Source of the DNA: Saccharina japonica | Lineage: Eukaryota > Sar > Phaeophyceae > Laminariales > Laminariaceae | DNA: 64,000 nucleotides | Assembly: GCA_008828725.1 (NCBI GenBank) | Contig: MEHQ01000932.1 | Location: 34,171-98,170 of the forward strand | Direction of reading: 5' to 3' | Shown: piece by piece, positions 49,547 through 59,610 of the stretch | Layout: each line of letters opens with the position of its first letter | How positions within the stretch are numbered: the stretch's first letter is position 1 | Translations under genes and position numbers: made by a program | The notes under the pieces: generated by a model | What the model was told of the DNA's origin: nothing | Databases searched by the model: none | What the model saw: the letters and a program-made list of their open reading frames with translations, nothing else

Positions 49547-50281
49547 TAGAGTAATGCGTTGAAGGGTCGGCGCGTGATAGCGGCCTGGCCGAGTTGCAAA
49601 TATGTCTTGCTAGTAGAGAGTCCTTCATTTGTTAGGATATTTGTCAACACGAATTCAATAAATCTCTCATCATATGTATGATGCGGCAGAATGATAATGG
49701 GGGGGGTTGAGGTGCGGCTTTTGGTGGGTGTTGGGTATTGCATTTTGTTTGACGCGTTCTGGTCGGCACACTCACGAAAACAGTAGAATAGGTGCAATCA
49801 CGTGAAAGATGTGAAGGCCAATAGCAATCGTTTTTGTTTGGTGCGGCGACCGGGAGTAGCACATGTCGAACAATGTACACGTTCAGGTTGCTCGCAGACA
49901 ACTAATCAGACAACTAATAGTTGTGCACGGCTGCAACTACTCAGTAGTTTTCCCAGAACAACTAGTTTCACAGGTGTTTCACCCAGTAGTTGTCTGCAGA
50001 CAGCTAGTTGCACAAAGTTTTCAAACAGTAGTTGTCTACACACAACTTTTCAATAATTACACAACTTTTGTAATCAGCAGTTGTCTACAGACGATGAGTT
50101 GCATAAACTATTCAAACAATAGTTGTCTGCAGACAACTAGTTGCAAATGGTTTTAAGAACGTAGTTGTCTACGGACAACTAGTTGCACAACGGTTTCAAA
50201 CAGTAGTTGTCTACAGACAACTTAAGTTGCATAGCTGTTTCAAACAGTAGTTGTCTGGCAGACAACTATGAATATCTGTAG

Positions 50282-50482
50282 TTGTTCAGGGTTGTTCTGT
50301 TTTTGCACGGTTACCTGGACCTCATTCTTGAGAAGATTCCGAAGCTGGGCCATGACGTGTTGCACACCATGATTGCTGGACGGTTGTCGAACGCCATTGC
50401 GGGGCTGACACAGCCAGACGGTGTGCTTGTTCTGTTGGACCTCACCGACGAAGCGGAGGTGGAGGTTTCAACAGCAGAATAA
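50282..50482 (+). other. cassette open frame 10 (intact)
   Basis: 66 codons; partner of cassette 9, with further replacements (for example Asp to His in LDGY). Confidence 0.3.
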
Positions 50483-51210
50483 TAGAGTAATGCGTTGGAG
50501 GGTCGGCGCGTGATAGCGACCTGGCCGAGTTGCAAATATGTCTTGCTAGTAGAGAGTCCTTCATCTTTTATGATATTTGTCGACACGAATTCAATAAATC
50601 TCTCATCATATGTATGATGCGGCAGAATGATAATGAGGGGGGTTGAGGTGCGGCTTTCGGTGGGTGTTGGGTATTGCATTTTGTTCCACGCGTTGTAAGC
50701 GGCACACTCACGAAAAGAGTAGAAAAAATGCAATCACGTGGAAGATGTATAGGCCAATAGCAATCGTTTTTGTTTGGTGCGGCGACCGGGAGTAGCACAT
50801 GTCGGGAAATGTACACGTTCAGGTTGCTCGCAGACAACTAATCAGACAACTAAACGTTGTTCACGGCCGAAACTACTCAGTAGTTGTCCCAGAACAACTA
50901 GTTGCATACGTTTTTCATCCAGGAGTTGTCTCCAGACAACTAGTTGCACAACGTCTTCAAACAGTATTGGTCTACAGACAACTAGTTGCACAACTTTTCC
51001 AAACACTAGTTGTCTACAGACAACGAGTTGCACACATTTTTCAATGAGTAATTGTCTGCAGACAACTAGTTGCACACATTTTTTGAAGAGTAGATGTCTG
51101 AAGACAACTAGTTGCAAACGTTTTTCAAACAGTAGGTGGCAACAAACAACTAAAGATGCACATTTTTTTCAAACAGTAGGTGTCTGGTAGACAACTATGA
51201 ATAGTTGTAG

Positions 51211-51399
51211 TTGTTCAGGGTTGTGCTGTTTTTGGATGGTAACCTGGACCTCATTCCTGAGGAGATCCCGAAGCTGGGCCATGACGTGGTGCACACCAAA
51301 ATCCCCGGGCGGTTGTCGAACCACATTACGGGGCTGGCTCAGCTCGGCGGTGTGTTTAGTCCGTTTGACCTCACCGACGAAGTGGAGGCGGAGGTTTGA
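51211..51399 (+). pseudogene. cassette open frame 11 (early stop)
   Basis: A small deletion after GAGGCGGAGGTTT brings TGA into frame, removing the last few residues. Shares GGVFSPFDLTDEV with the parent of cassette 13. Confidence 0.35.
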
Positions 51400-52117
51400 C
51401 AGCAGAATAGTAGACTAATCCGGTGGAGGGGCGTCGCGTGATGGCGGCCTGGCCGAGTTGCGATTATGTCTTGCTGTAGAAAGGCCTTTACAAACTGTCC
51501 TCTTTTAATATATTTGTCGACACGAATTAACGCAATCTCTCATCATATGGACGATGCGGCAGAATGATAATGGGGGAGGGGTGAGATGCGGCTTTCGGTG
51601 GGTGTTGGGTATTGCATTTTGTTTCACGCGTTCTGGTCAGCACACACACGGAAACAATAGAATATATGCAATCACGTGGAATATGTAAAGGGTAATAGCA
51701 ATCGTTTTCGTTTGGTGGGGCGACCGGGAGTAGCACATGTCGAACAATGTACACGTCTAGGTTCCTCGCAGACAACTAATCAGACAACTAATAGTTGTGC
51801 ACGGCTGCAACTACTCAGTAGTTGTCCCAAAACAACTAGTTGCATAGGTTTTTCACCCAGTAGTTGTCTGCAGACAGGTAGTTGCACAACTAGTTGCACG
51901 ACGTTTCCAATCAGTAGTTGTCTACAGGCAACTAGTTGCACACATTGTTTGAAAAGCAATTGTCCGCAGACAACTAGCTGCGCACATTTTTCAAAGAGTA
52001 GTTGTCTGCAGACAACTAGTTGCACAATTTTGCGAATAGTAGTTGTCAACAGACAACTAAAGATGCACAACTTTTTCAAACAGTAGTTGTCTGGCAGACA
52101 ACTATGAATAGTTGTAG

Positions 52118-52318
52118 TTCTACAGGATTGTGCTGTTTTTGGATGGTAACCTGGACCATATTCTTATGGAGATCTCGAAGCTGGGCCATGACGTGTTGCA
52201 CACCAAGATCCCCTGGCACTTGTCGAACCCCATTACAGGGCTGGCACAGCTCGACGGTGTGTTTTGTCCGTGGGACCTCACCGACGAAGTGGAGGCGGAG
52301 GTTTCATCAGCAGAATAG
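52118..52318 (+). other. cassette open frame 12 (intact)
   Basis: The TTG start codon context is TTC TAC AGG here, so even a TTG start is lost, although the frame stays open from the upstream TAG. Shares CPWDLTDEVEAEVSSAE with cassette 14. Confidence 0.3.
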
Positions 52319-53028
52319 TAGAGTAATCCGGTGGAGGGGCGGCGCGTGATAGCGGCCTGGTCGAGTTGCGATTATGTCTCGCTAGTAGAAAGGCCTTTAC
52401 AATCGCGCCTCTTTTATGATAATTTTCGACACGAATGAAACGCAATCTATCATCATATGTATGATGCGGCAGAATGATAATAGGAGGGGGGTGAGGTGCG
52501 GCTTTCGGTGGGTGTTGGGTATTGCATTTCGTTTCACGGGTTCTGGGCGGAACACTCACGGAAACAGTAGAATATATGCAATCACGTGGAATATGTAAAG
52601 GCCAATAGCAATCGTTTTCGTTTGGTGGGGCGACCGGAAGTAGCACGTGTCGAACAATGTACACGTTCAGGTTCCTCGCAGACAACTAATCAGACAACTG
52701 ACAGGTGTGCACGGCTGCAACTACTCAGTAGTTGTCCCAAAACAACTAGTTTCATAGGTGTTTCACCCAGTAGTTGTCTGCAGACAGCTAGTTGCAAAAC
52801 TAGTTGCACAACTTTTCCAATCAGTAGTTGTCTACAGACAACTAGTTGCACACATTTTTCAATGAGTAATAGTCTGCAGACAACTAGTTGCACACTTTGT
52901 TCAAAGAGTTGTTGTCTGCAGACAACTAGTTGCACACGTTTTTAAAACAGTAGTTGTCTACAGACAACTAAAGATGCACCACTTTTTCAAACCCTAGTTG
53001 TCTGACAGACAACTATGAATGGTTGTAG

Positions 53029-53259
53029 TTGCACAGGGTTGTGCTGTTGTTGGATGGTAACCTGGACCTTATTCCTGAGAAGATCCCGAAGCTGGGCCAT
53101 GACGTGGTGCACACCAAAATCCCCGGGCGGTTGTTGAACCCCATTGCGGACTGGCACAGCTCGGCGGTGTGTTTAGTCCGTTTGACCTCACCGACGAAGT
53201 GGAGGCGGAGGTTTCATCAGCAGAATAGACGAGTAATCCCGTGGACGGGCGGCGCGTGA
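53029..53259 (+). pseudogene. cassette open frame 13 (frameshifted)
   Basis: A one-base deletion in GCGGACTGG (normally GCGGGGCTGG) shifts the second half out of frame. Confidence 0.4.
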
Positions 53260-53935
53260 TAGCGGCCTGGTCGAGTTGCGATTATGTCTTGCTGGTAGAA
53301 AGGCCTTTACAATCGCGCCTCGTTTTTGATTTTTGTCGACACGAATTAACGCATTCTCTCATCATATGTATGATACGGCAGAATGATAATAGGAGGGGGG
53401 TGAGGTGCGGCTTTCGGTGGGTGTTGGGTAGTGCATTTCGTTTCACGCGTTCTGGTCGGCACACACACGGAAACAGTAGAATATATGCAATCACGTGGAA
53501 TATGTAAAGGCTAGTAGCAATCGTTTTCGTTTGGTGGGGCGACCGGGAGTAGCACATGTCGAACAATGTACACGTTTAGGTTCCTCGCAGACAACTAATC
53601 AGACAGCTAATGGTTGTGCACGGCTGCAACTACTCAGTAGTGTCCCAAAACAACTAGTTGCATAGGTTTTTCACCCAGTAGTTGTCTGCAGACAGGTAGT
53701 TGCACAACTAGTTGCACAACGTTTCCAATCAGTAGTTGTCTACAGGCAACTAGTTGCACACATTTTTCGCAAAGCAATTGTCCGCAGACAACTAGCTGCG
53801 CACATTTTTCAAAGAGTAGTTGTCTGCAGACAACTAGTTGCACAATTTTGCGAACAGTAGTTGTCAACAGACAACTAAAGATGCACAACTTTTTCAAACA
53901 GTAGTTGTCTGGCAGACAACTATGAATAGTTGTAG

Positions 53936-54136
53936 TTCTACATAATATTGCTGTTTTTGGATGGTAACCTGGACCTTATTCTTATTGAGATCCCGAAGCT
54001 GGGCCATGGCGTGTTGCACACCAAGATTCCTTGGCAATTGTCGAACCCCATTACAGGGCTGGCACAGCTCGACGGTGTGTTTTGTCCGTGGGACCTCACC
54101 GACGAAGTGGAGGCGGAGGTTTCATCAGCAGAATAG
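53936..54136 (+). other. cassette open frame 14 (intact)
   Basis: Near-duplicate of cassette 12, including the leader insertion TAGTTGCACAACTAGTTGCA (about 53,697) seen at about 51,879. Start context is TTC TAC ATA ATA TTG. Confidence 0.3.
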
Positions 54137-54708
54137 TAGAGTAATCAGGTGGACGGGCGGCGCGTGATAGCGACCTGGCCGAGTTGCGATTATGTGTTGC
54201 TAGTAGATAGGCCTTCACAATCGCGCCTCTTTTATGATAATTTTCGACACGAATGAAACGCAATCTCTCATCATATGTATGATGCGGCAGAATGATAATA
54301 GGAGGGGGGTGAGGTGCGGCTTTCGGTGGGTGTTGGGTATTGCATTTCGTTTCACTGGTTCTGGGCGGAACACTCACGGAAACAGTAGAATAGATGCAAT
54401 CACGTGGAATATGTAAAGAACAATAGCAATCGTTTTCGTTTGGTGGGGCAACCGGGAGTAGCACATGTCGAATAATTTACATGTTCAGGTTCCTCGCAGA
54501 CAACTAATCAGACAACTAATAGGTGTGCACGGCTGCAACTACTCAGTAGTTGTCCCAAAGCAACTAGTTTCATAGGTGTTTCACCCAGTAGTTGTCTGCA
54601 GACAGCTAGTTGCACACGTTTTTAAAACAGTAGTTGTCTACAGACAACTAAAGATGCACCACTTTTTCAAACCCTAGTTGTCTGGCAGACAATTATGAAC
54701 AGTCGTAG

Positions 54709-54902
54709 TTGTACAGGGTTGTGCTGTTTTTGGATGTTCACCTGGACCTCATTCCTGAGGAGATCTGGGCCATGACGTGGTGCACACCAAGATACCCGGG
54801 CGGTTGTTGAACCCCATTCCGGGGCTGGCACAGCTTGACGGTGTGTTTGGTCCGTTTGACCTCACCGACGAAGTGGAGGCGGAGGTTTCATCAGCAGAAT
54901 AG
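54709..54902 (+). pseudogene. cassette open frame 15 (7-bp deletion)
   Basis: GAGATCTGGGCC replaces GAGATCCCGAAGCTGGGCC, a 7-bp deletion that breaks the frame after about codon 20. The spacer that follows has a ~45-bp local duplication (TGATAGCGGCCTGGTCGAGT at about 54,931 and 54,973). Confidence 0.4.
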
Positions 54903-55798
54903 AAGAGTAATCCGTTGGACGGGTGGCACGTGATAGCGGCCTGGTCGAGTTGCGAATATGTCTTGCTAGTAGTGATAGCGGCCTGGTCGAGTTGCGATTA
55001 TGTCTTGCTAGTAGAGAGGCCTTTACAGTCGCGCCTCGTTTATGATTTTTGTCGACACGAATTAACGCAATCTCTCATCATATGTATGATACGGCAGAAT
55101 GATAATGGGGAGGGGGTGAGGTGCGGCTTTCGGTGGGTGTTGGGTATTGCATTTTGTTTCACGCGTTATGGTCAGGACACTCACGAAAACAGCAGAATAG
55201 ATGCAATCACGTGGTACATGTAAAGGCTAATAAGAATCGTTTTCGTTTAGTGCCGCGACCGGGAGTAGCACATGTCGAACAATTTATACGTTCAGGTTGT
55301 CCGCATACAACTAGTTAGACAACTAATAGTTGTGCACGGCCGCAACTACTCAGTAGTTGTCCCAAAACGACTAGTTTCATAGGTTTTTCACCCAGTAGCT
55401 GCCTGCAGACAACTAGATGCCCAAGGTTTTCAAACAGTAGTTGTCTACAGACAACTGGTTGCACAACTTTTTCAAACAGTAGATGTCTACAGAAAATTAG
55501 TTACACACATTTTTCAAACAGCAGTTGTCTACAGACAACTAGTTGCACAACTTATTCAAACAGTAGTTGTCTACAGACAACTAGTTGAACAACTTTTTCA
55601 AACACTAGTTGTCTGCAGACGACTAGTTGCACAACATTTTCCAACATTAGTTGTCTACGGACAACTAGTTGCACAACGTTTTAAAACATTAGTTGTCTGC
55701 AGACAACTAGTTGCACAACTTTTTCAAACAGGAGTTTTCTACAGACAGCTAGTTGCACAACTGTTTTAAAGAGTAGTTGTCTGGCAGGCTACTACAAA

Positions 55799-55821
55799 TA
55801 GTTATAGTTGTACAGGGTGTG
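55799..55821 (-). repeat. right terminal inverted repeat of composite
   Basis: Ends in GTTGTACAGGGTGTG. Each internal cassette has a one-base-different version, GTTGTACAGGGTTGTG, exactly where its open frame begins. Confidence 0.85.
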
Positions 55822-55829
55822 AAGTAGTT
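55822..55829. repeat. right 8-bp target-site duplication AAGTAGTT
   Basis: One mismatch to AAGGAGTT on the left; E-element sequence GTAGATGTATGACGGG resumes directly after it. Confidence 0.88.
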
Positions 55830-56205
55830 GTAGATGTATGACGGGATTTCTGATCTGGGGGTGATACTATGTCATCCCCGGGTGGCTCTGGGTACGGGTA
55901 CGAGCCCCAGCCAATCAGCGAACGGCCGGTGTGCCTGGGGTTTCCACACCGTGCGCGGGTGTGTCGATCCGGGATATCTAGATTTCCGTCCTCGGGTTGT
56001 TGTAGTTGTAGATGTATGGAGGTATTTCCGAATCGGGGATGGAGCCCTATCGTCCCCGGGTGCGGCGAGCCTGGGGGTTTTTCCCGAGGGGCAATCCCTG
56101 CCGCGCGCGCCGCGGCCCCTAATTGATCGAGGGTGGGCCGGGGGGCCCCGTCGACCAATGGGCGTCGGGCTCGTAAAACGCAGGGATGGAACCCATATGT
56201 TTCTT
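55822..56205 (+). repeat. E element, copy B, right part and GC-rich tail
   Basis: Completes the E unit cut at 37,721 (GATACTATGTC, CCCAGCCAATCAGCG, GTTTCCACACCGTGCG near 55,940), then one more unit, and ends with the GC-rich tail and AT-rich end matching copy A at 8,165-8,310. Confidence 0.92.
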
Positions 56206-56739
56206 ATATTATATTGATATGTTGTGTTGGCGTCGGTTGGCAATTCCGCTATAGATCGCGCCTCTCACTACGTGAGCTAGACAACCAGGGTGCCGTTTTG
56301 TTGTTTTTGGCCGTCACCAAGGCTGGCGGTCGGGTTAGATCATTTGTACGGGGTGGAGAGGCTTTGCTCTGAACAAGGGGAATGATCGTATCACGCATCG
56401 TGTATATGGTAAGACACCAGCGAGACAGTTACATAGTGCTCCCATTGCTCTCGCAGGAGGCGGCCACACCATAAATCAAATTAACTCATTGAAGCTGTCA
56501 TCCATATGCAAGTCCGCCTTACAAGCGGTCCTTAGTAGGATGCAGCTCGCCCTTCATGCGACTCGCCCAATACCTCATGGCGCTTCGCGCTTGGTGCTAA
56601 CAATGTCTGCCTGGTCGGTGAAAACCGGACATGCTCCGTCCCGGCATTGTAGGCATGCGAGGGTCTACGGTCATACGACTACGGCCATGCATGAAGATGA
56701 AGTACACCACCCCACCCCCCCGCACACGCACATAAGACT
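56206..56739. other. unassigned DNA upstream of transposase fragment
   Basis: No domain recognised. Ends in a C-rich tract (about 56,707-56,722). It could hold further exons or decayed 5' parts of the transposase; I cannot show this. Confidence 0.35.
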
Positions 56740-57051
56740 ATGGCCGCTCGTTTGGTGAAGGATACCACCATGAACGAATTGTATCTTCACAGAAACCAGA
56801 AACAAGTGAACTTTAACCGTGTAAATGCCCTCGGCGGCCCTCTTAAGCGGTGGACAGGAAAGCCAAGTACGTTTCCGAACGTCTCCAAGCTGGCCCGCAA
56901 GTATCTTGCAGTGAAAGCATCGTCCGCCGCATCGGAACGTCTGTTTTCAGTAGGAGGAAACACGACCACGAAGAAGCATAATCGCTTAAGTGGAGCGATG
57001 GCAGCCGATGTCGTTTTTCTTCACGAGACTCTGGATAACAAGCTGTGGTAA
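56740..57051 (+). CDS. hAT transposase C-terminal dimerisation domain (fragment)
   Basis: An open frame of 103 codons with a true ATG. It contains the conserved block of the hAT C-terminal dimerisation domain: W38, then FPNVSKLARKYLAVKAS (residues 45-61), SSAASERLFSVGG (61-73), KKHNRLSGAMAADVVFLHE (78-96), and stop soon after. This domain mediates transposase multimerisation and is the most conserved part of the family. Full hAT transposases are usually 500-800 residues, and the BED finger and the RNase-H-like catalytic core with its acidic residues are absent here. So this is a truncated gene, a last exon, or a domesticated remnant. It lies 0.9 kb right of the composite; a functional link to either TIR element is not shown. 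Confidence 0.9.
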   Translation: MAARLVKDTTMNELYLHRNQKQVNFNRVNALGGPLKRWTGKPSTFPNVSKLARKYLAVKASSAASERLFSVGGNTTTKKHNRLSGAMAADVVFLHETLDNKLW

Positions 57052-58740
57052 TGTGGTAGCTGGTGTTCGGGGCCTGCGGTAGCATGGTCGCTGGTGCTCG
57101 TAGATTGGCGTAATCATTCATCAACGCACACCTAGCAAACAGCGTAGTTCTTTCTGTGTGGTGTGTGGTGGCATGTACAGGTTTGGCAGGAGGGGCCAAC
57201 ACGAGAGCACGGATGCTACACTGCCTGCAGTATACCTGGTAGATAATATAGTAGTTTAGCAGTACCATAGGCCAGGTATGTAACATGCACAGGCGACGTC
57301 CAATAACGAGCCAGAGACTCTGTATTGTCTTGTGGGGGTATAGGCATAGCGTGGGGACGCCATGCGGACGCAAAGAACAAAACAAATCTACCGAGAAATC
57401 AACGAAATAATATTGATCGAGATCTCGACCGAGAATGATTTAAATCAATAAATCAAACATCAGTTGAAATGAAACTTATTTGGAAAAATCAATTGATTTA
57501 TATCAAAGAGCACTTTATTTTCAAGTTGAGACGCACCACTATCATTTATAGAGCCCACGTGACATCTTGCGTGGAAGGGCAGCAATGCCCTTCTATACTC
57601 GTGGTTATCCTGAATATCGATGCCATGCAAGTATTTCGAAAACGAACCAATTACATGCCCTGAGGTAATTACTGGCACTGCAAGCCCAGACGATTACACA
57701 AGCCCACCCTGATGAGCCGTATATGCAGAAATATGGGAAATTCGCGGAAATCCCAGTTTCAACAACTATAACATGGGTCGAGGATGCGGCCCCTTACAAC
57801 CAACTCCAATACCTCTGAGTTGCGAAGCTATGAAGCCGGGGAAAACATTAGAAGATGCAATAAAACGACAACGCAGACGCTACAATGAAATAAGTCAACA
57901 TGGTCAGACAAAGCTCAGGGCGTTACCGAGAGGTGCTGAATAAAAGCGGGCTAGAGGCCGGTTTTGAGCGTGAGTTGGCAAAATACGAGCAAAGCCAGTC
58001 TTAAGGCTAGAGGCTTTCCAAGTCCGGCATGGTTGAAACGCCTTCGAGGAGCGTTGCTCCCAAGCGACTTTTGCACGAAGTCTCGCGGTGTCGACCGTGT
58101 CAGTTCGTGCTCAGCGATCGACAAAAGCCTCCTGTATCTCTGCCCAAGTGATCACCGCTGGAAGGAGAATAGGACCCTCTCCGATTAAATGCCCCCCGGG
58201 GAAGCAGGGGTCGGGGTGGGATGTCTCCAAAGCTGGGTAAAAGCCCCCTGTGTCTCTGCCGTAGTGATCTCCGCTGGAAGGGCAGTAGGACCCTCTCCGA
58301 TGAGATGCCACCCGAGGACGCAGGGGTCGAGAGGGAATGTAACTAAAGCGACGTCACACATACAACGAGATTCCGTGAGGTCTGACGAAGACACGCGAAA
58401 TGGCATAATCACTAAACGACTTCGCCATAATTTTAGGTAACTGGGTTAGACACAGAGTATTCCCTTGTAGGTCTGCCTATTAAGTATGTCCTTGGTGTTG
58501 GTCACATTTGCGAATAATCAGAAGTAGGAGATAAATGTGAAAAGTGTTATTATTCCCAGAGCTGACGTAACATCTGGCGTGGTAGGGCACCAATGCCCTT
58601 GCAGTCTCATGATTATTCTGAACACCAATGCCATCCAAGTAATATAAAAACGGACCAATTGTTTATCCTGATGTAATTACCACCTCTCCAAGCCCTCCTG
58701 CTACACCAAACTATGGCAGAGTGGGGCTGATGTAACGGAC
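57052..58740. repeat. dispersed and local repeats
   Basis: 57,540-57,680 and 58,555-58,690 are two copies of one ~135-bp sequence (GTGGAAGGGCAGCAATGCCC-type). 58,120-58,235 and 58,236-58,345 form a ~115-bp tandem pair (GTGATCNCCGCTGGAAGG). 57,415-57,445 and 58,436-58,545 match the 32.6-32.9 kb region. An exact TACCTGGTA lies at 57,233-57,241. No gene seen. Confidence 0.7.
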
Positions 58741-59610
58741 AAAAACCAACTGCCAAAACAATGACAGGGCCACCACCAACAGAGCCACGAAATCATTCAA
58801 CAACGCGCCAACCGTCCAAGCGCCGCTGCACTACTCCGTCGACTCGCACTCCAATATCGCGAGCTCTCCCCGCTCGTCCGTCCGAGCGGCGCAAGATACC
58901 TCCGGACTCCACTGCAGTGTCCCTGGCGCCACGCGCCGCTGTCTGCCAACCCGTCCCCTGCTATGCGAGTGGCCATCCGCAGACAATCGCCAGTGGCATG
59001 CCACTGCCGCCTCGCCTCGCCACTGCCGCTGCTCTCCGGCTCACCAGGTCGCGGACCCTCGCGGTCGCCGTCGGGGATGCTACGGCCGTGGGGCCCCGGC
59101 CCTCCCCCGCCGCCCCCGCCGGACCACGAGCCATTTGCCGCGGCCCGGCGTGCCGCGCCGAGGCTGCGGGTGAGTCCCATGGTCGGTGAGGGCGCGGGCG
59201 CCGTGGAGTGTGGCGGTGGCAGCGAGTGGGGCTCGGCGAGCACGCTCCGGTCGCGGCGGCCCGGCCGGGCGAGGTGGGCCGGGGGCCGGCGGAAGTGATC
59301 GGCCTGATGGGCGAGTGTGCGGGTCACCGCGCGCGGGACAGCTGGGGTCGCTTGGGGGGCGGGGCTAACGGGTGCAGGGGCATGGGTTGTGTTGGTGGGG
59401 GGGTGGTGGGCCGTCGTTTGGGTTTGTTGTGGCGGTTTGTGGGCGTACAGTGGGAGGCCGATTTGTCTTGTGTGGTGACCCGCTGGCCCTGTGAGGGTTT
59501 GCGGTCCGGGGTTTGGGGGTCGGCGCCACCTTACTATTTGTTGTCGGCAATATGTGCGCAGTGCTCTAGTTGTTGTTATGTTTGCATCGTTGTTAACATA
59601 GTTTCTGGGC
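58741..59610. other. GC-rich, CpG-rich island with G-run tract
   Basis: Very GC-rich in 58.8-59.3 kb, open on both strands for 140-176 codons with Pro/Arg/Ala/Gly composition that follows from base content. 59,355-59,530 is G/T-rich with several GGG runs that could form a G-quadruplex on the + strand. May be a CpG-island promoter; no gene recognised. Confidence 0.4.

Larger units (their letters stand above)
37722..55821. mobile_element. 18.1-kb composite DNA element with TIRs and 15 cassettes
   Basis: Bounded by CACACCCTGTAC (37,722-37,733) and GTACAGGGTGTG (55,810-55,821). The inverted similarity extends to about 20 of 23 bp. It is flanked by AAGGAGTT and AAGTAGTT. It interrupts E copy B, whose sister units give the empty-site sequence. 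The interior is an array of about 15 cassettes of ~0.77-1.2 kb (an open-frame segment, a spacer, a run of ~42-bp palindromic units), plus a nested hAT-like element and a small A-rich-tailed insertion. No transposase frame is visible, so it is non-autonomous if mobile. An 8-bp duplication fits hAT, P-type or a few other superfamilies; the terminal sequence does not settle which. Confidence 0.85.

Noticed and set aside
37722..55821. CRISPR-like array (palindromic repeats at regular spacing)
   Set aside because: The 42-bp units are contiguous and the sequence between palindromes is itself repeated (T-rich, CAAAC). There are no unique spacers, no cas genes, and the DNA is eukaryotic in character.
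58761..59327. 142- and 176-codon frames on opposite strands in the GC island
   Set aside because: Both are open because stops are rare in GC-rich DNA; neither has a recognisable domain or repeat-independent signal.
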